Assembly (NCBI GenBank): GCA_030950375.1
Contig: JAUZRN010000004.1
Location: 1-64,000, forward strand
Direction: 5' to 3'
Length of the DNA: 64,000 bases
Source of the DNA: Rhodothermus sp.
GTDB lineage: Bacteria > Bacteroidota > Rhodothermia > Rhodothermales > Rhodothermaceae
The notes under the pieces are model-generated. The model was given only the letters and a program-made list of their open reading frames with translations. It ran no database searches and was not told where the DNA came from. Made by a program: the position numbers and the translations under genes. This document shows, one piece after another, positions 23,735-35,033 of this stretch; within the stretch, counting starts at the first letter, position 1; each line of letters starts with the position of its first letter.

Positions 23735-26151
23735 GTGCTGAGGAGGTACCGGAGACGCTGCCTATCCTGGCCCTTCGTAATACGGTGCTCTATCCAGGCG
23801 TGGTGCTGCCGATTACAATCGGTCGGGATGCCTCGCTGAAGCTGGTGCGGGACGCGTTTGCAGGAGATCGGCTGATCGGAGTAGTTGCCCAGCGGAGCAG
23901 CGAAATTGAAAACCCGACGCCGGACGATCTATACCGTGTGGGCACGGTTGCTTCGATCCTCAAGCTGATCAAAATGCCTGACGGCTCAAAGTCGATTGTC
24001 ATCCAGGGACGGCGTCGGTTTGAGATAGACGAATACGTACAGACGGATCCCTACTTTGTGGCCCGCGTGCATCCGCTCGACGACAGCCTGGAAGGCGTAG
24101 ACGAGGTTGAGCTGCAGGCCCGTGTCCGCTCCATCAAGGAGCTTGCTGTCCAGATCGTCAATCTGTCGCCAAATCTGCCCAGCGAAGCGGCCTATGCGAT
24201 CCAGAACATTGAGTCCCCGTCATTTTTGATTTATTTCATTGGCTCGAACCTGCCAATCGACGTAGCCGCCAAGCAGGAATTACTGGAAGCGCACTCCATC
24301 CTGGAACAGGCCGATCTGCTCATGCAGCATCTGTCGCGAGAGCTCCAGGTGCTGCAACTCTCGCAGGAGATCCGTTCGCGGGTCAAAAGCGATGTCGATC
24401 GGCAACAGCGGGAATACTTGCTGCGGCAACAGCTGAAGGCCATCCAGGAAGAGCTGGGCGAGGCAGACGAAACGGCCGAAATTGAGGAGCTGCGGAAGCG
24501 GGCGGAAGAAAAACCACTGCCCGAACATGCCCGCAAAGCCGTGCTGAAGGAAATCGAGCGGCTTTCTCGGATGAATCCAGCCTCGCCCGACTACGCGGTC
24601 ACCCGTAACTATATCGACTGGATCCTGGAGCTACCCTGGCAGGAGTACTCGGAAGATCATCTGGATCTACAGGAAGCCCAGCGCATCCTCGACGAGGACC
24701 ATTACGGGCTGGAGCAGGTCAAAAAGCGGATTCTGGAGTACCTGGCCGTGCTCAAACTCAAGGGCGACATGAAGGCACCCATCCTGTGCTTCGTCGGACC
24801 ACCGGGCGTGGGGAAGACCAGCCTGGGTAAGAGCATTGCACGGGCACTGGGCCGGAAGTTCGTCCGTGTCAGCCTCGGCGGCGTGCGCGACGAAGCCGAA
24901 ATTCGCGGCCACCGCCGCACCTACGTGGGCGCCCTGCCCGGCCGCATCATTCAGGGCATGAAAAAGGCGGGCACGGCCAATCCGGTCTTTATGCTTGACG
25001 AAATCGACAAGCTGGGCGCCGACTTTCGAGGGGATCCATCCAGTGCGCTCCTGGAAGTGCTCGACCCTGAGCAGAACTACGCCTTCAGTGACCACTACCT
25101 GGAGCTGGAGTACGACCTGTCACGCGTGCTGTTTATCGCAACCGCCAACTACCTGGATCTGATCCCGGCGCCGCTGCGGGACCGCATGGAAATAATCGAA
25201 ATCAGCGGCTACACGCAGGACGAAAAGCTTGAGATTGCCAAACGCTATCTGGTACCACGGCAGATCGAACAGCACGGACTTCAGCCCGAACAGTTCAGCA
25301 TTACCGATAAAGCGCTCCGGGCGATCATCGAGGGCTACACGCGAGAATCGGGCGTGCGTCAGCTGGAACGCACCATTGCCTCGGTCATCCGTGGAGTGGC
25401 GAAAAAGATTGCTATGGACGAAATTGAATCGGCCCATGTCGATGTAGACGATCTCAAGGAATACCTGGGAGCCCGAAAGTACTTCTCCGAAGTGGCGGAG
25501 CGCACCGAAGAGCCCGGTGTGGCAACCGGTCTGGCCTGGACACCTGCCGGGGGCGACATTCTCTTCATCGAGGCATCGGCTGCACGGGGCAACGGCCGGC
25601 TGATCCTCACCGGCCAGCTGGGCGATGTCATGAAAGAGTCAGCCCAACTGGCCTACTCTTATGTGAAAGCACATGCCGATACCCTGGGCATCCCACTTGA
25701 TGCCTTCCGCTACTGGGATGTGCACGTGCATGTGCCAGCAGGCGCCGTACCCAAAGACGGTCCCTCGGCTGGTGTAGCCCTCCTGACAGCACTGGCTTCG
25801 CTTTTCACGCAGCGACGCGTGCGGCATACGGTGGCCATGACGGGCGAGATTACACTCCGGGGGCTGGTATTGCCCGTAGGCGGCATCAAAGAAAAGGTAC
25901 TGGCAGCCAAGCGAGCCGGCATTCAGACGGTACTGTTGCCGGAAAAAAACCAGAAGGACGTTGAAGAAATCAAGCCCGAATCACTCGAAGGGCTGGAGAT
26001 CGTCTACGTTCGACGTGTGCATGACGTGCTGGCGCGAGCGCTGGAACCCGAAGCCGTGCGCGACCCACAGGAGCTCTATCACGTGCCGGAAGCCGAACGC
26101 ACGCCGGCTCCAGCCAACGGGGCAGTGTCCGATACTGTCATCAACGAATAG
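23647..26151 (+). CDS. lon: ATP-dependent protease Lon
   Basis: The 834-residue protein is a full-length LonA. It has an N-terminal substrate-binding domain (about 45-245), a coiled-coil linker (around 260-300), and an AAA+ module with Walker [14 protein letters not shown] (Lys390) and Walker [11 protein letters not shown]. The C-terminal protease has the dyad Ser707 ([15 protein letters not shown]) and Lys750 ([15 protein letters not shown]). It degrades damaged and regulatory proteins. The start has a strong AGGGGGGAG binding site. The C-terminal extension after residue 815 is short and variable. It lies alone in its transcript, with an odd leader described separately. Confidence 0.98.
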   Translation: MRYGDLLYLLDEDPEQSIPLPTPDEQRAMSAEEVPETLPILALRNTVLYPGVVLPITIGRDASLKLVRDAFAGDRLIGVVAQRSSEIENPTPDDLYRVGTVASILKLIKMPDGSKSIVIQGRRRFEIDEYVQTDPYFVARVHPLDDSLEGVDEVELQARVRSIKELAVQIVNLSPNLPSEAAYAIQNIESPSFLIYFIGSNLPIDVAAKQELLEAHSILEQADLLMQHLSRELQVLQLSQEIRSRVKSDVDRQQREYLLRQQLKAIQEELGEADETAEIEELRKRAEEKPLPEHARKAVLKEIERLSRMNPASPDYAVTRNYIDWILELPWQEYSEDHLDLQEAQRILDEDHYGLEQVKKRILEYLAVLKLKGDMKAPILCFVGPPGVGKTSLGKSIARALGRKFVRVSLGGVRDEAEIRGHRRTYVGALPGRIIQGMKKAGTANPVFMLDEIDKLGADFRGDPSSALLEVLDPEQNYAFSDHYLELEYDLSRVLFIATANYLDLIPAPLRDRMEIIEISGYTQDEKLEIAKRYLVPRQIEQHGLQPEQFSITDKALRAIIEGYTRESGVRQLERTIASVIRGVAKKIAMDEIESAHVDVDDLKEYLGARKYFSEVAERTEEPGVATGLAWTPAGGDILFIEASAARGNGRLILTGQLGDVMKESAQLAYSYVKAHADTLGIPLDAFRYWDVHVHVPAGAVPKDGPSAGVALLTALASLFTQRRVRHTVAMTGEITLRGLVLPVGGIKEKVLAAKRAGIQTVLLPEKNQKDVEEIKPESLEGLEIVYVRRVHDVLARALEPEAVRDPQELYHVPEAERTPAPANGAVSDTVINE

Positions 26152-26155
26152 CTAT

Positions 26156-26677
26156 TCAACGAACTTGATGAGACGCTGCGGTCAGGTGTCCGTCTTCCTC
26201 TGGCTGCCGCGTCAATTCATAGCGCCCCGTTTGCTGCAACATTGGGGCATAACGGGCGATCGCTTCCAGAAAAGCCACAGGATCTTCTGGGGCAATGACC
26301 AGCCAGTTAGGACGAGGTGTCCGGCCATATTCAATACGCAGGGCCTCCCGCAGCGAAAGGCTGAATCCTATCGCCCGTAGGGAAAAATCTCGCCAGGGAT
26401 GATGGCGGGTTATACGTTGGATCCGCGCGTAAGGCACACGGAGCTGGATCATTCCTGAATGAACCACCAGGGCTTCGGGACGTACCTCATAGTACATGGG
26501 CCATACGAGCACCCGCATCAAGAAAAGGTCCAGGCTCCCGATCATCAGCAAAATCAATCCAGCCGCCGTTTCTCCACGGACGATCAACCATACCCCCACG
26601 CCCAAAGGCAACAGCAACCCCACTACCAGCAATCCCACAAGTCCACGGTCTATGCGGGGTCGGAAAAGGAAGACCAT
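26156..26677 (-). CDS. Membrane protein with bacterial PH-like domain
   Basis: The 173-residue protein has two hydrophobic segments (LLVVGLLLPLGVGVWLIV and LILLMIGSLDLFLMRVLVW). They are followed by a PH-like domain with YEVRPEALVVHSGMIQLRVPYARIQRI, the pattern of the YdbS/YyaB-type bacterial PH family. The function of this family is unknown; it usually sits in the inner membrane. Its ATG lies inside the 3' end of the upstream gene (28-base overlap), so it is probably translated by coupling. The C-terminus is convergent with lon, with four bases between. Confidence 0.75.
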   Translation of the reverse strand: MVFLFRPRIDRGLVGLLVVGLLLPLGVGVWLIVRGETAAGLILLMIGSLDLFLMRVLVWPMYYEVRPEALVVHSGMIQLRVPYARIQRITRHHPWRDFSLRAIGFSLSLREALRIEYGRTPRPNWLVIAPEDPVAFLEAIARYAPMLQQTGRYELTRQPEEDGHLTAASHQVR

Positions 26678-26934
26678 GCTGCAGCGTCCGTATTGGACTT
26701 TCGAGACGGTTCGTTCGGAGGGCGTGGCGTTTCTTCAATCACCCGCCCCTCCTCAATGTTGGGATCCATACCTTCCTGGAAAGCACGCTTGCTCTCGACC
26801 GCAATGCGGGCCACATGCCGAACCAACTTCTTCAGCAATCCCTTACCGGCATGGACTGCTATACCCGCCACAAAAACGGTCTTACCCAGCGCATTCAACT
26901 GCTCGAACTCAACAAGGCGACGAGGACGTTCCAT
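26650..26934 (-). CDS. Small protein of unknown function
   Basis: The 94-residue protein starts at ATG 26934 (MERPRRLVEFEQLNALGK) and has a weakly hydrophobic middle (TVFVAGIAVHAGKGLLKKLVRHVARIAV) and a hydrophilic, proline-rich tail. I recognise no family. It lies seven bases after the stop of the upstream small gene and overlaps the PH-domain gene by 28 bases, so the three form a unit. The codon pattern and tight packing support it as real, but the tail may be poorly conserved. Confidence 0.6.
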   Translation of the reverse strand: MERPRRLVEFEQLNALGKTVFVAGIAVHAGKGLLKKLVRHVARIAVESKRAFQEGMDPNIEEGRVIEETPRPPNEPSRKSNTDAAAWSSFSDPA

Positions 26935-26941
26935 GGCCCGT

Positions 26942-27160
26942 TCAGGATTCGGCCGTTGTACCCGTTCCGGAAGGCTCGGGACGGGTCTTTTGCTGACAGA
27001 CCTCCAGGCAGCGCTCCAATCCACGCGCCAGCAATGTACCAGCCGCCTCAATACCATCAGCCAGGGTGGCGGCCGTGGCTTCAATCAGAAAACGCGCCTT
27101 CTCTTCCAGACGAAGCCGGGCAAAAGCCTTCCGGACCTCTTCATACCGCGGAGCTTCCAT
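26942..27160 (-). CDS. Small helical protein of unknown function
   Basis: The 72-residue protein is predicted to be mostly helical: EVRKAFARLRLEEKARFLIEA, then TLADGIEAAGTLLARGLERCLEV, with a short polar tail. I recognise no family. It is the first gene of a three-gene minus-strand unit ending with the PH-domain membrane protein, and it is divergent from rsgA with an 82-base AT-rich gap that should hold both promoters. Confidence 0.6.
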   Translation of the reverse strand: MEAPRYEEVRKAFARLRLEEKARFLIEATAATLADGIEAAGTLLARGLERCLEVCQQKTRPEPSGTGTTAES

Positions 27161-27242
27161 AACCCACCCTTTGTGTGGTGTATTTTATCTTGAATCTGAC
27201 CAATAGACGTGAAGTTCATCATTCAAGTTTCAGAGAAACTTT

Positions 27243-28202
27243 ATGCCAACGCAAAAAAACTCCCAGCATCTGGAAGGAGTCGTTATCCGGGCAACCGGGA
27301 GCTGGTTTGATGTACAGGCTGACGGTCATGTGATTCCCTCACGCGTCCGGGGTAAGTTTCGCCTGAGCGGCCTGAACACCACCAGTCCGGTAGTGGTAGG
27401 CGATCGGGTGACGGTCCGCCTGAATCCGGACGGCACCGGATTGATCGTCGAGGTGCATCCACGCCGCAATGAACTCTCCCGTCGTGCGGCTGGCCGTCGA
27501 CACAGCCTGCGTCATGTGATTGCCGCCAATATCGATTTCGTATGGATCGTACAGGCCGTACAGCTCCCGGAACCTAATCCCGGCTTTATAGATCGCGTAC
27601 TGGTAGCTGCTGAGCGCTATGCCATTCCCGCGGGCCTGATCATCAACAAAATCGACCTGATGGCTGAGACCCATCGTCCGGCTATTGACGCACTGGAGCG
27701 CCTGTACGCCGGACTGGGCTATCGGGTGCTCCGCACCAGCACAGTAACTGGTGAAGGCTTAGAAGCCTTCCGGGAAGCGTTGCGTGGCCAGACCAGTGTG
27801 GTAACTGGCCCTTCGGGCGTGGGCAAATCGTCGCTGCTAAACGCTATTGAACCAGAGCTGAATATCCGCACGGCACCCGTCAGCGAAAAAACCGGTAAAG
27901 GACGCCATACCACAACCTACGTGGCGCTTTATCCCCTCTCAATGGGTGGGTTTGTAGTCGACACGCCAGGTCTGCGCGAATTCGGCGTAACCGATCTGGA
28001 ACCACCCGAACTGTCCCACTATTTCGTGGAATTCCGTCCTTACCTTGCTGCCTGTCGTTTTCCCGATTGCACGCACGAGCATGAGCCAGACTGCGCCGTG
28101 AAGGCGGCGGTCGAAACTGGCGAAATCTCCGAGGAACGCTATCTCAGCTATCTCAACATCCTGCACAGTCTGAAGCTCGGAGAAAAAAACGTCGGCCTTT
28201 GA
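27243..28202 (+). CDS. rsgA: Ribosome small subunit GTPase RsgA (YjeQ)
   Basis: The 319-residue protein has an N-terminal OB domain (about 10-75, with VVGDRVTVRL). A circularly permuted GTPase follows, with motif order G4 (NKID), G1 (GPSGVGKSSLLN) and G3 (DTPGLREFG). The C-terminal zinc region has the pattern Cys-x4-Cys-x-His-x5-Cys (CRFPDCTHEHEPDC). RsgA checks maturation of the 30S subunit and is activated by it. Length and all motifs are normal. The gene is divergent from the small-protein unit. Confidence 0.96.
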   Translation: MPTQKNSQHLEGVVIRATGSWFDVQADGHVIPSRVRGKFRLSGLNTTSPVVVGDRVTVRLNPDGTGLIVEVHPRRNELSRRAAGRRHSLRHVIAANIDFVWIVQAVQLPEPNPGFIDRVLVAAERYAIPAGLIINKIDLMAETHRPAIDALERLYAGLGYRVLRTSTVTGEGLEAFREALRGQTSVVTGPSGVGKSSLLNAIEPELNIRTAPVSEKTGKGRHTTTYVALYPLSMGGFVVDTPGLREFGVTDLEPPELSHYFVEFRPYLAACRFPDCTHEHEPDCAVKAAVETGEISEERYLSYLNILHSLKLGEKNVGL

Positions 28203-28333
28203 GTAGCGACCGGTTATTTTTTCCTGACTTCTCCCTTCTTTTTATAGCGCAAATCCAGTTCACAAAACAGGTACATCTTTTGCAAAAGAGCAGATGGCTT
28301 TCCTTTACTGAACTCATCTGATTTTAAGAATAT

Positions 28334-31300
28334 ATGAAGCCTCGTATCTATTTCCGACTTGGCGGCGTCCTGCTCTGGCTGCTGGCCCTACCAGCGCTTG
28401 CGCAGCGCCATTATTTCCATACCTATACCAGTGCGGATGGCTTATCGCAGCTGGTTGTGCAGACACTGTTGCAGGATCGGCAGGGATATGTATGGATCGG
28501 CACACAGGCAGGCCTCAATCGCTTCGACGGCTTTGGTTTTGAAACGTTCGGCCTTCGGGATGGCCTTGCTGGCGACTTTATCTGGGCACTGGCTGAAGGG
28601 CCGGATGGCTCCCTCTGGATCGGAACGCGCACCGGCCTCAGTCGCCGAGATCCAAACGGTCGCTTTACCAGCTTTGGCCTGGACGATGGCCTGCCCTCAC
28701 CAGAAGTGCGCGTGCTCACTATCACTCCGGACAGCACCGTCTGGCTCGGCACACCCAGTGGTCTGGCCTATCTGAAAGCAGGCAAAATTTATCCGGTAGA
28801 GGCACTGGATCAGCAGTTTATCTTTGATCTTTTTGTTAGCAGCAATAAGCAACTCTACGTTGCCACGCAGCGTGGTCTGTATCGCTGGGCGCCGCCCCGC
28901 TGGGTTCCCGTACCATTGTTTGCGGACCAACCCGTTCATCAATTGCTCGAAGACCTGGAAGGTCGTCTCTGGGTAGCCACAGCTGATGCCCTCGTTGTGC
29001 TGGCCAACGGCCGGCCGGTCGCCCGCTACACCGAAGCCGACGGAATACGCGGCCTACCGGTCCAAGATCTGGCGGTCGACTCGTTGGGAGTAGTCTGGGT
29101 AGCTACAGTGGAAGGACTGGGGCGCATCGATGCCGCTGGCGTCCGCTGGCTTACCGAAGCCAACGGCCTGCCTACCTCGGTCATCACCGATTTGATGGTT
29201 GATCGCGAAGGTATGCTCTGGCTGGGCACCCTGAAGGGCGTTGCGCAATTTCGGGGCAGAGCTTTTACCAATTACACCGTCCAGGATGGATTGGCCGATA
29301 ATGTGGTACGCCCTATCGTACGCGATGCTCATGGTTACCTGTGGGTAGGGACACGTCGGGGGCTTAACCGTTTCGACGGACGCCGCTGGACGGTCTATAC
29401 CGAAAAGGATGGGTTGCCCAGTGAGTATGTGCGCTCCCTGTTCCTGGATCGAAAAGGACGCCTCTGGATCGGGACCATTCGAGGACTGGCCCTGTATGAG
29501 GGCGGCCGCTTTTATCGTGCCCCCGGATTCCCCTACGAGGCCAGCGTCATGTCCATCGTGGAAGACCGACAGGGACGTATCTGGGTCGCCGCCCAGCGAC
29601 TGGGCATTTTTCGCCAGCATGGCACACGCTTCATTAAGGTGGAAGTGCCCGGGCAGACCTTCTCCGATGCCCGACTGCTGGTGGACCGACAGGGGCACGT
29701 ATGGGTCTCCGGTGATAGGGGACTTTCGCGCTGGGACGGAAACCACTGGCGTACCTTTACGACTAAGGATGGGCTGGTCGGCAACAATCCCTACTTTCTG
29801 GCCGAGGACCTCACCGGGCGCATCTGGTTCGGGTATCATGCGGCCCTCGGGATTACTGTTTACGATCCCGAACAGCATCGCTTTCTTACCTACACAACAG
29901 CCGACGGTTTACACAACAACGCCGTCTATTCGATCGGGGTCGATCATCAGAACAACATCTGGATCGGTACAGCCCGTGGCGTCGATCGCTTCGATGGGAA
30001 ACGCTTTGTCAACTACAGTCCTCTGGAAGGGTATGCCAGCTACGAGTCAAATGCCGGAGGCTTCTTTGCCGATGTAGACGGCACGCTCTGGTTTGGCACC
30101 ATGGACGGGCTGAGCCACTATAATCCTCGTGAGGACCTGTGGAACGCCCGACCACCATACATCCGCATTCACACCTTACAACTGGGCGACCGGCACGTCA
30201 ATCCGGATTCTATCATTCGGGTTTCGCACCAAGCGAACACTCTGACCGCCCATATCGCGCTGCTTTCTTTCTTTGGCGCCCAACAGATCCAATTACGCTA
30301 TCGATTACGTACCGCAGACGCAGATTGGAGCCTGACAGTTCGCCACCATCGATCGTGGCTGAATAGACCGGCCAAAAACGAAGACAAATGGCGTCCGCTG
30401 ACGTCGCCCACCCTTTTTCTGCCCAACCTTCCGGCCGGCTTCTATGTGCTGGAAGTGCAGGCCCGCAAGCCCACCTCCGACTGGTCCTCCCCGGTAGTAG
30501 CTCGTTTTGAAATTACCCCGCCTTTCTGGCAGACCGCCTGGTTTGCCACATTGATTGTAACCCTTCTGGGATTGGCAATAGGCGGCCTTCACCGCTATCG
30601 GGTCCACCGGATTGCCAAACAGAAAGAACAGCTCGAAGCGCTCGTTCAAGAGCGCACAGCCGAGCTGCAAGCGCAGAAACGCCAGCTTGAAGCCACGTTG
30701 GAAGATCTACGTCGGACCAAGGAGGAGCTTGAGCGGGCTAACGAAGAGCTGGTGCGGGCCAGCCGGCTCAAAAGTGAATTTCTGGCCAATATGAGCCATG
30801 AGATCCGCACGCCGATGAATGGCGTGCTGGGCATGACCGAATTGCTGCTCGAAATGGATCTAACCAAAGAGCAGCGAGAATGCGTGGAAATCATTCATCG
30901 TAGTGGCGAAACGCTGCTGAACATTTTGAATGATATCCTGGACTTTTCGAAAATCGAAGCTGGCCAGTTGAAGCTGGAAAATATTGACTTCAACCTACAG
31001 GAAACCATCGAGGATGTCATCACGCTATTTGCACCGCGGGCAGCAGCCAAACAGCTCGAACTGGCCTGTTTTATTGAAGAACGTGCCCTGGATGTTCAGG
31101 GAGATCCCCATCGGCTTCGTCAGATACTCTCGAACCTGATTGGCAACGCGATCAAGTTTACGGAGCGCGGCGCAGTTGTTGTCGAAGCCGAACTGGAGCA
31201 GCTGAAGGCGCGTCGGGCCTACTGGCGTATTTCGGTGCGGGATACCGGCATCGGTATTCCACCCGACCGTCTTCCCCACCTCTTCCAGCCCTTCACGCAA

Positions 31301-32362
31301 CTGGACGGCTCGACGACCCGTCGCTACGGCGGCACCGGGCTGGGATTGGCCATCTCCAAGCAGCTCGTTGAAATGATGGGAGGCACCATTAGCGTCGAAA
31401 GCGAGGTAGGACGGGGCTCCACCTTTACCATACGCATCCCTTTCCGTCTGTCGCCGCAGCATAAGCTGAACGGAAACGGGCGTCGTGCCCTCCTCAAAGG
31501 CGTCCGGGTGTTAATCGCGGACGACAACGAGGCCAATCGGGAAATTCTACGGCGTCAGACGCTGGGCTGGAATATGTTGCCCACGTTGGCCCGCAATGCA
31601 GAAGAGGCGCTGGAGTTGATGCGGGCCGCTGCCCGGCAGGGTCATCCTTTCAGACTGGCCATTCTGGACATGATGATGCCCGAAATAGACGGTATCATGC
31701 TGGCTCAGGCGATCAAGCGCGAAGCGTCCATCGCGGCCACTCCGCTGATTCTGCTTACCTCTTACCTTTTCACCCGTGAAGACTACAGGGCGGTAGATGA
31801 GCGGCTCTTTGCGGCCGTGCTCTCTAAACCAACCCGCCAGTCCTATCTCTTCAACACGCTGGCCCGCGTGCTTCAGCACACCCGCTCAATGCCTACCCGC
31901 CAGGATCAGTCGGATCCCTCCTCGGTATCTTCGGCTGTTGCAACAACCACGCCGTCATCTGGATCACCTTCTTCCACAAGTCGTGGCCACCTGCTGCTGG
32001 CCGAAGACAATCCGGTTAACCAGAAGGTAGCACTTTATCACCTGGAACGGCTGGGCTACACGTGCGATGTCGTAAACGATGGCAAACAGGCCGTCGAGGC
32101 AGCCCTGCGGGGCAACTACGACGCCATCCTGATGGACGTGCACATGCCGGTAATGGATGGGTTTGAGGCGACGGCGCAGATTCGGGCACGCGAAGCCAGC
32201 CTGGGACGCCACATCCCCATCATTGCCATGACGGCCAATGCGCTACGAGGCGAGCGTGAACGCTGTCTGGCGGCCGGCATGGACGACTATATTGCCAAGC
32301 CCTTCAAAAAGGACGAGCTCAAAGCCCTATTGGAACGCTGGATTCAACAGCCGAAAACCTGA
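28334..32362 (+). CDS. Hybrid two-component sensor with propeller sensor domain and two receivers
   Basis: The 1342-residue protein has a signal peptide ([12 protein letters not shown]). About 14 two-component propeller repeats of the type DxxGxLWIGTxxGLxRxDG follow to about residue 600, then a Y_Y_Y domain (about 650-730) and one membrane segment ([20 protein letters not shown]). After a coiled coil come a HisKA domain with His822 ([15 protein letters not shown]), an ATPase domain ([16 protein letters not shown]), and two receivers with Asp1112 and Asp1268. It differs from classical HTCS proteins in lacking the C-terminal AraC domain. The periplasmic double propeller normally senses glycans or other polymers, but no polysaccharide-use locus is adjacent. 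It is monocistronic. Confidence 0.93.
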   Translation: MKPRIYFRLGGVLLWLLALPALAQRHYFHTYTSADGLSQLVVQTLLQDRQGYVWIGTQAGLNRFDGFGFETFGLRDGLAGDFIWALAEGPDGSLWIGTRTGLSRRDPNGRFTSFGLDDGLPSPEVRVLTITPDSTVWLGTPSGLAYLKAGKIYPVEALDQQFIFDLFVSSNKQLYVATQRGLYRWAPPRWVPVPLFADQPVHQLLEDLEGRLWVATADALVVLANGRPVARYTEADGIRGLPVQDLAVDSLGVVWVATVEGLGRIDAAGVRWLTEANGLPTSVITDLMVDREGMLWLGTLKGVAQFRGRAFTNYTVQDGLADNVVRPIVRDAHGYLWVGTRRGLNRFDGRRWTVYTEKDGLPSEYVRSLFLDRKGRLWIGTIRGLALYEGGRFYRAPGFPYEASVMSIVEDRQGRIWVAAQRLGIFRQHGTRFIKVEVPGQTFSDARLLVDRQGHVWVSGDRGLSRWDGNHWRTFTTKDGLVGNNPYFLAEDLTGRIWFGYHAALGITVYDPEQHRFLTYTTADGLHNNAVYSIGVDHQNNIWIGTARGVDRFDGKRFVNYSPLEGYASYESNAGGFFADVDGTLWFGTMDGLSHYNPREDLWNARPPYIRIHTLQLGDRHVNPDSIIRVSHQANTLTAHIALLSFFGAQQIQLRYRLRTADADWSLTVRHHRSWLNRPAKNEDKWRPLTSPTLFLPNLPAGFYVLEVQARKPTSDWSSPVVARFEITPPFWQTAWFATLIVTLLGLAIGGLHRYRVHRIAKQKEQLEALVQERTAELQAQKRQLEATLEDLRRTKEELERANEELVRASRLKSEFLANMSHEIRTPMNGVLGMTELLLEMDLTKEQRECVEIIHRSGETLLNILNDILDFSKIEAGQLKLENIDFNLQETIEDVITLFAPRAAAKQLELACFIEERALDVQGDPHRLRQILSNLIGNAIKFTERGAVVVEAELEQLKARRAYWRISVRDTGIGIPPDRLPHLFQPFTQLDGSTTRRYGGTGLGLAISKQLVEMMGGTISVESEVGRGSTFTIRIPFRLSPQHKLNGNGRRALLKGVRVLIADDNEANREILRRQTLGWNMLPTLARNAEEALELMRAAARQGHPFRLAILDMMMPEIDGIMLAQAIKREASIAATPLILLTSYLFTREDYRAVDERLFAAVLSKPTRQSYLFNTLARVLQHTRSMPTRQDQSDPSSVSSAVATTTPSSGSPSSTSRGHLLLAEDNPVNQKVALYHLERLGYTCDVVNDGKQAVEAALRGNYDAILMDVHMPVMDGFEATAQIRAREASLGRHIPIIAMTANALRGERERCLAAGMDDYIAKPFKKDELKALLERWIQQPKT

Positions 32363-32407
32363 TTTCAAGTCTGCTCCAGCGTACGACGTTTCCCAGGGAC
32401 CTCCCTG

Positions 32408-32435
32408 CCCCCGATCATCAGGTATACTCCGGGGG
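32408..32435. other. Inverted repeat between convergent genes
   Basis: CCCCCG (32408-32413) and CGGGGG (32430-32435) with a 16-base loop lie between the 3' ends of the hybrid sensor gene and topA. There is no T run on either side, so it may act as a weak bidirectional terminator or only as a 3'-end stabiliser. Confidence 0.35.
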
Positions 32436-32456
32436 TGGTCATTTCGTCATCATGAT

Positions 32457-35033
32457 TCACTTCGAGCGGCGCTGGCGGCTACGTCTGTGACCTTTACGAA
32501 CGGCCTTCTCTTGCAAGAGCTGCAGGGCCCTCTCCAGGGTGATGGTTTCGGGTACACATCCTTCAGGCAGCGACACATTGGTGCGTCCGTGCTTCACATA
32601 GGGACCATAACGTCCCTCCCAGATCTCCACCGGTTCGCCCGTTTCAGGATGCGTGCCCAGTGTGCGCAGCGGACGACTCCGCCTTTCTTTTTCGGCCAGC
32701 AGCTCCAGCGCGCGCTCCAGATCGATCGAAAAAACGTCGTCCTCTTCTTTGAGCGACGCAAATGTCTGTCCGTGTTGCACATAGGGCCCGTACCGACCGA
32801 TACCGACCAGCACCGGCTGGCCGGTCTCTGGATGCGTACCCAGCGTGCGCGGAAGCTGCAGAAGTTTCCGCGCCATTTCCAGATCTACGGCCGCCGGTTC
32901 CATACCCGGCGGTAACGCCATTCGCCTGGGCTTGCCAGCATGCTCATCGTCCCCAAGCTGCACGTAGTATCCATACGGTCCACGCCGGAGCAAAACCGGC
33001 AGACTGGTTTTTGGATCAATCCCCAGTATTCGGTCTTCAATCTGTCCTTCCCGAAGGATTTGCTCCAGTGTTTCGCGCGTTACATCTCCAGGAGGCAGGT
33101 CAGGTGGCAGGGAGGCCGTTGCGAGCTGTCCGTCCAGAGGCCCTTCCACGTATGGCCCGTACTTGCCTACACGTACGACATACGGTTCCCATTGCGGGAA
33201 GCGAATGGTCGAAACCTCACGGGGATTCACCCGACGCAGCGCCTCATTGATCATGCGCTCCAAGCCATCTTTGCCCTGATAGAACTGACGTAGATAAGGG
33301 ACAGTCTTTTGCCGACCGGCCGCGATTTCGTCGAGCGCTTCTTCCATCTGCGCCGTAAAGCCCAGATCGACGAGCTTTTCGAAGTAGGCTTCCAGCAGGT
33401 TGTTGGTGGCAAACGCCGTAAAGGTGGGCACCAGCTGATTGCCTCGTCGCACGGCATAACCACGCTGCAGGATGGTGTCGATAATGGTTGCGTACGTGCT
33501 CGGCCGGCCAATGCCTTCCTGTTCAAGGGTTTTAATCAGCGTCGCTTCGGTGTATCGGGCAGGTGGACGGGTCTCATGCCGCTGTGGCTCAAGCCGCAGG
33601 CAATGCGGTTGGTCCCCCTGCTTCAGAGGGGGTAGCGGCTGATCCCGATCTTCCAGGGCTGCTTCGGGATCGTCGCTCCCTTCGACGTAGGCTCGGAAAA
33701 AACCTGGAAATTCGATGGTTCGTCCCGAAGCGCGAAAGCGTGCAATCGGCGGTCGATCGCCGGCCTCCAGATGTACCGTCAGTAGGCGCACGCGCGCGTC
33801 GGCCATCTGTGAGGCCACCGTACGCTTCCAGATCAGGTCGTACAGGGCCGCATCGATCCCCGTTAGCCCCAGCTCTTCGGCCGTTTTCATTTCACGACCG
33901 GCGGGACGGATGGCTTCGTGTGCTTCCTGCGCGTTACGGACCTGACGCTGATACTGGCGCGGCTGTGGACTCAGATACTCCGGGCCATAACGCTCAACGA
34001 TGGTACGTCGGCTGGCTTCGATCGCCTCCTGCGACAGATGTGTCGAATCGGTACGCATGTACGTGATATAGCCCTGCTCATAGAGACGCTGAGCGATCTG
34101 CATGGTCTGGCGCGCCGACAATCCCAGCTTGCGGCTGGCCTCCTGCTGGAGCGTGGACGTGATAAACGGGGGTGCAGGTGTACGTGTTACGATCCGCTCC
34201 TCCACCTCGGCCACTACCCAGCGTTCGTGACGAAGCCGTTCGGCCAGTGCGTGCGCCTGTGCCTCGTCGAGCAGCATCACGTCACGCCCGGCCACCAGCC
34301 CTTCCTTAAGCCGTCCGGTGCGTTCGTCAAAGTCCTTCCCCCCAACGACCCGGATGCCGTCCACATGCGTCAGCACCGCCTCGAACGTCTGCCCCTCCTG
34401 CTCCAGGAGCGCCTTCAGATCCCAGTAGGTGGCCGGAACAAAAGCGATGCGTTCCTTCTCCCGCAACACGAGCAACCGCACAGCCGCACTCTGTACACGT
34501 CCAGCCGACAGCCGCGGGGCGATCTTGCGCCACAATACAGGCGAAACCAGATAACCGACCAGCCGATCCAGAATACGCCGGGCCTCCTGGGCTTCGACCA
34601 GGTTATAGTCAATATCCCGCGGATTACGCAGGGCCTGCTCGATCGCTTCCCGCGTGATTTCGTGGAAAACCATGCGGCGAACCGGCACCTTCGGCTTGAG
34701 TACCTCGACCAGGTGCCAGCCAATGGATTCTCCTTCGCGGTCTTCGTCGGTCGCGATATACAGCGCGTCGGCTTCTTTCAGGGCTTCTTTAAGCTGCTTT
34801 ACCACCTTGCGTTTGTCACGCGGAATCACGTAGAGTGGCTCAAAGTCGCGATCGATGCGGACGCCCAGCCGAGCCCATTCCTCATGTTTCAGGTTCGACG
34901 GCACTTCGGCAGCCGAGGCGGGCAAGTCGCGGATATGTCCCATGCTGGCCTCGACGCGAAAGCCATCTTTGGGGAGAAAATTGCGAATCGTACGTGCTTT
35001 CGTTGGCGATTCAACAACAACCAGGCGCTTCAT
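32457..35033 (-). CDS. topA: DNA topoisomerase I
   Basis: The 858-residue type IA enzyme begins [16 protein letters not shown] (Toprim) and has the acidic [15 protein letters not shown] motif. The catalytic Tyr325 is in [12 protein letters not shown]. The C-terminus (about 590-850) has four repeats of the GxYGPYV type instead of zinc-finger cysteines, as in other Bacteroidota and cyanobacteria, and a basic tail. It relaxes negative supercoils. An intrinsic terminator in the same direction ends only 23 bases before the ATG, and a 67-codon frame ends in a four-base overlap with the topA ATG; both are described separately. Confidence 0.97.
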   Translation of the reverse strand: MKRLVVVESPTKARTIRNFLPKDGFRVEASMGHIRDLPASAAEVPSNLKHEEWARLGVRIDRDFEPLYVIPRDKRKVVKQLKEALKEADALYIATDEDREGESIGWHLVEVLKPKVPVRRMVFHEITREAIEQALRNPRDIDYNLVEAQEARRILDRLVGYLVSPVLWRKIAPRLSAGRVQSAAVRLLVLREKERIAFVPATYWDLKALLEQEGQTFEAVLTHVDGIRVVGGKDFDERTGRLKEGLVAGRDVMLLDEAQAHALAERLRHERWVVAEVEERIVTRTPAPPFITSTLQQEASRKLGLSARQTMQIAQRLYEQGYITYMRTDSTHLSQEAIEASRRTIVERYGPEYLSPQPRQYQRQVRNAQEAHEAIRPAGREMKTAEELGLTGIDAALYDLIWKRTVASQMADARVRLLTVHLEAGDRPPIARFRASGRTIEFPGFFRAYVEGSDDPEAALEDRDQPLPPLKQGDQPHCLRLEPQRHETRPPARYTEATLIKTLEQEGIGRPSTYATIIDTILQRGYAVRRGNQLVPTFTAFATNNLLEAYFEKLVDLGFTAQMEEALDEIAAGRQKTVPYLRQFYQGKDGLERMINEALRRVNPREVSTIRFPQWEPYVVRVGKYGPYVEGPLDGQLATASLPPDLPPGDVTRETLEQILREGQIEDRILGIDPKTSLPVLLRRGPYGYYVQLGDDEHAGKPRRMALPPGMEPAAVDLEMARKLLQLPRTLGTHPETGQPVLVGIGRYGPYVQHGQTFASLKEEDDVFSIDLERALELLAEKERRSRPLRTLGTHPETGEPVEIWEGRYGPYVKHGRTNVSLPEGCVPETITLERALQLLQEKAVRKGHRRSRQRRSK

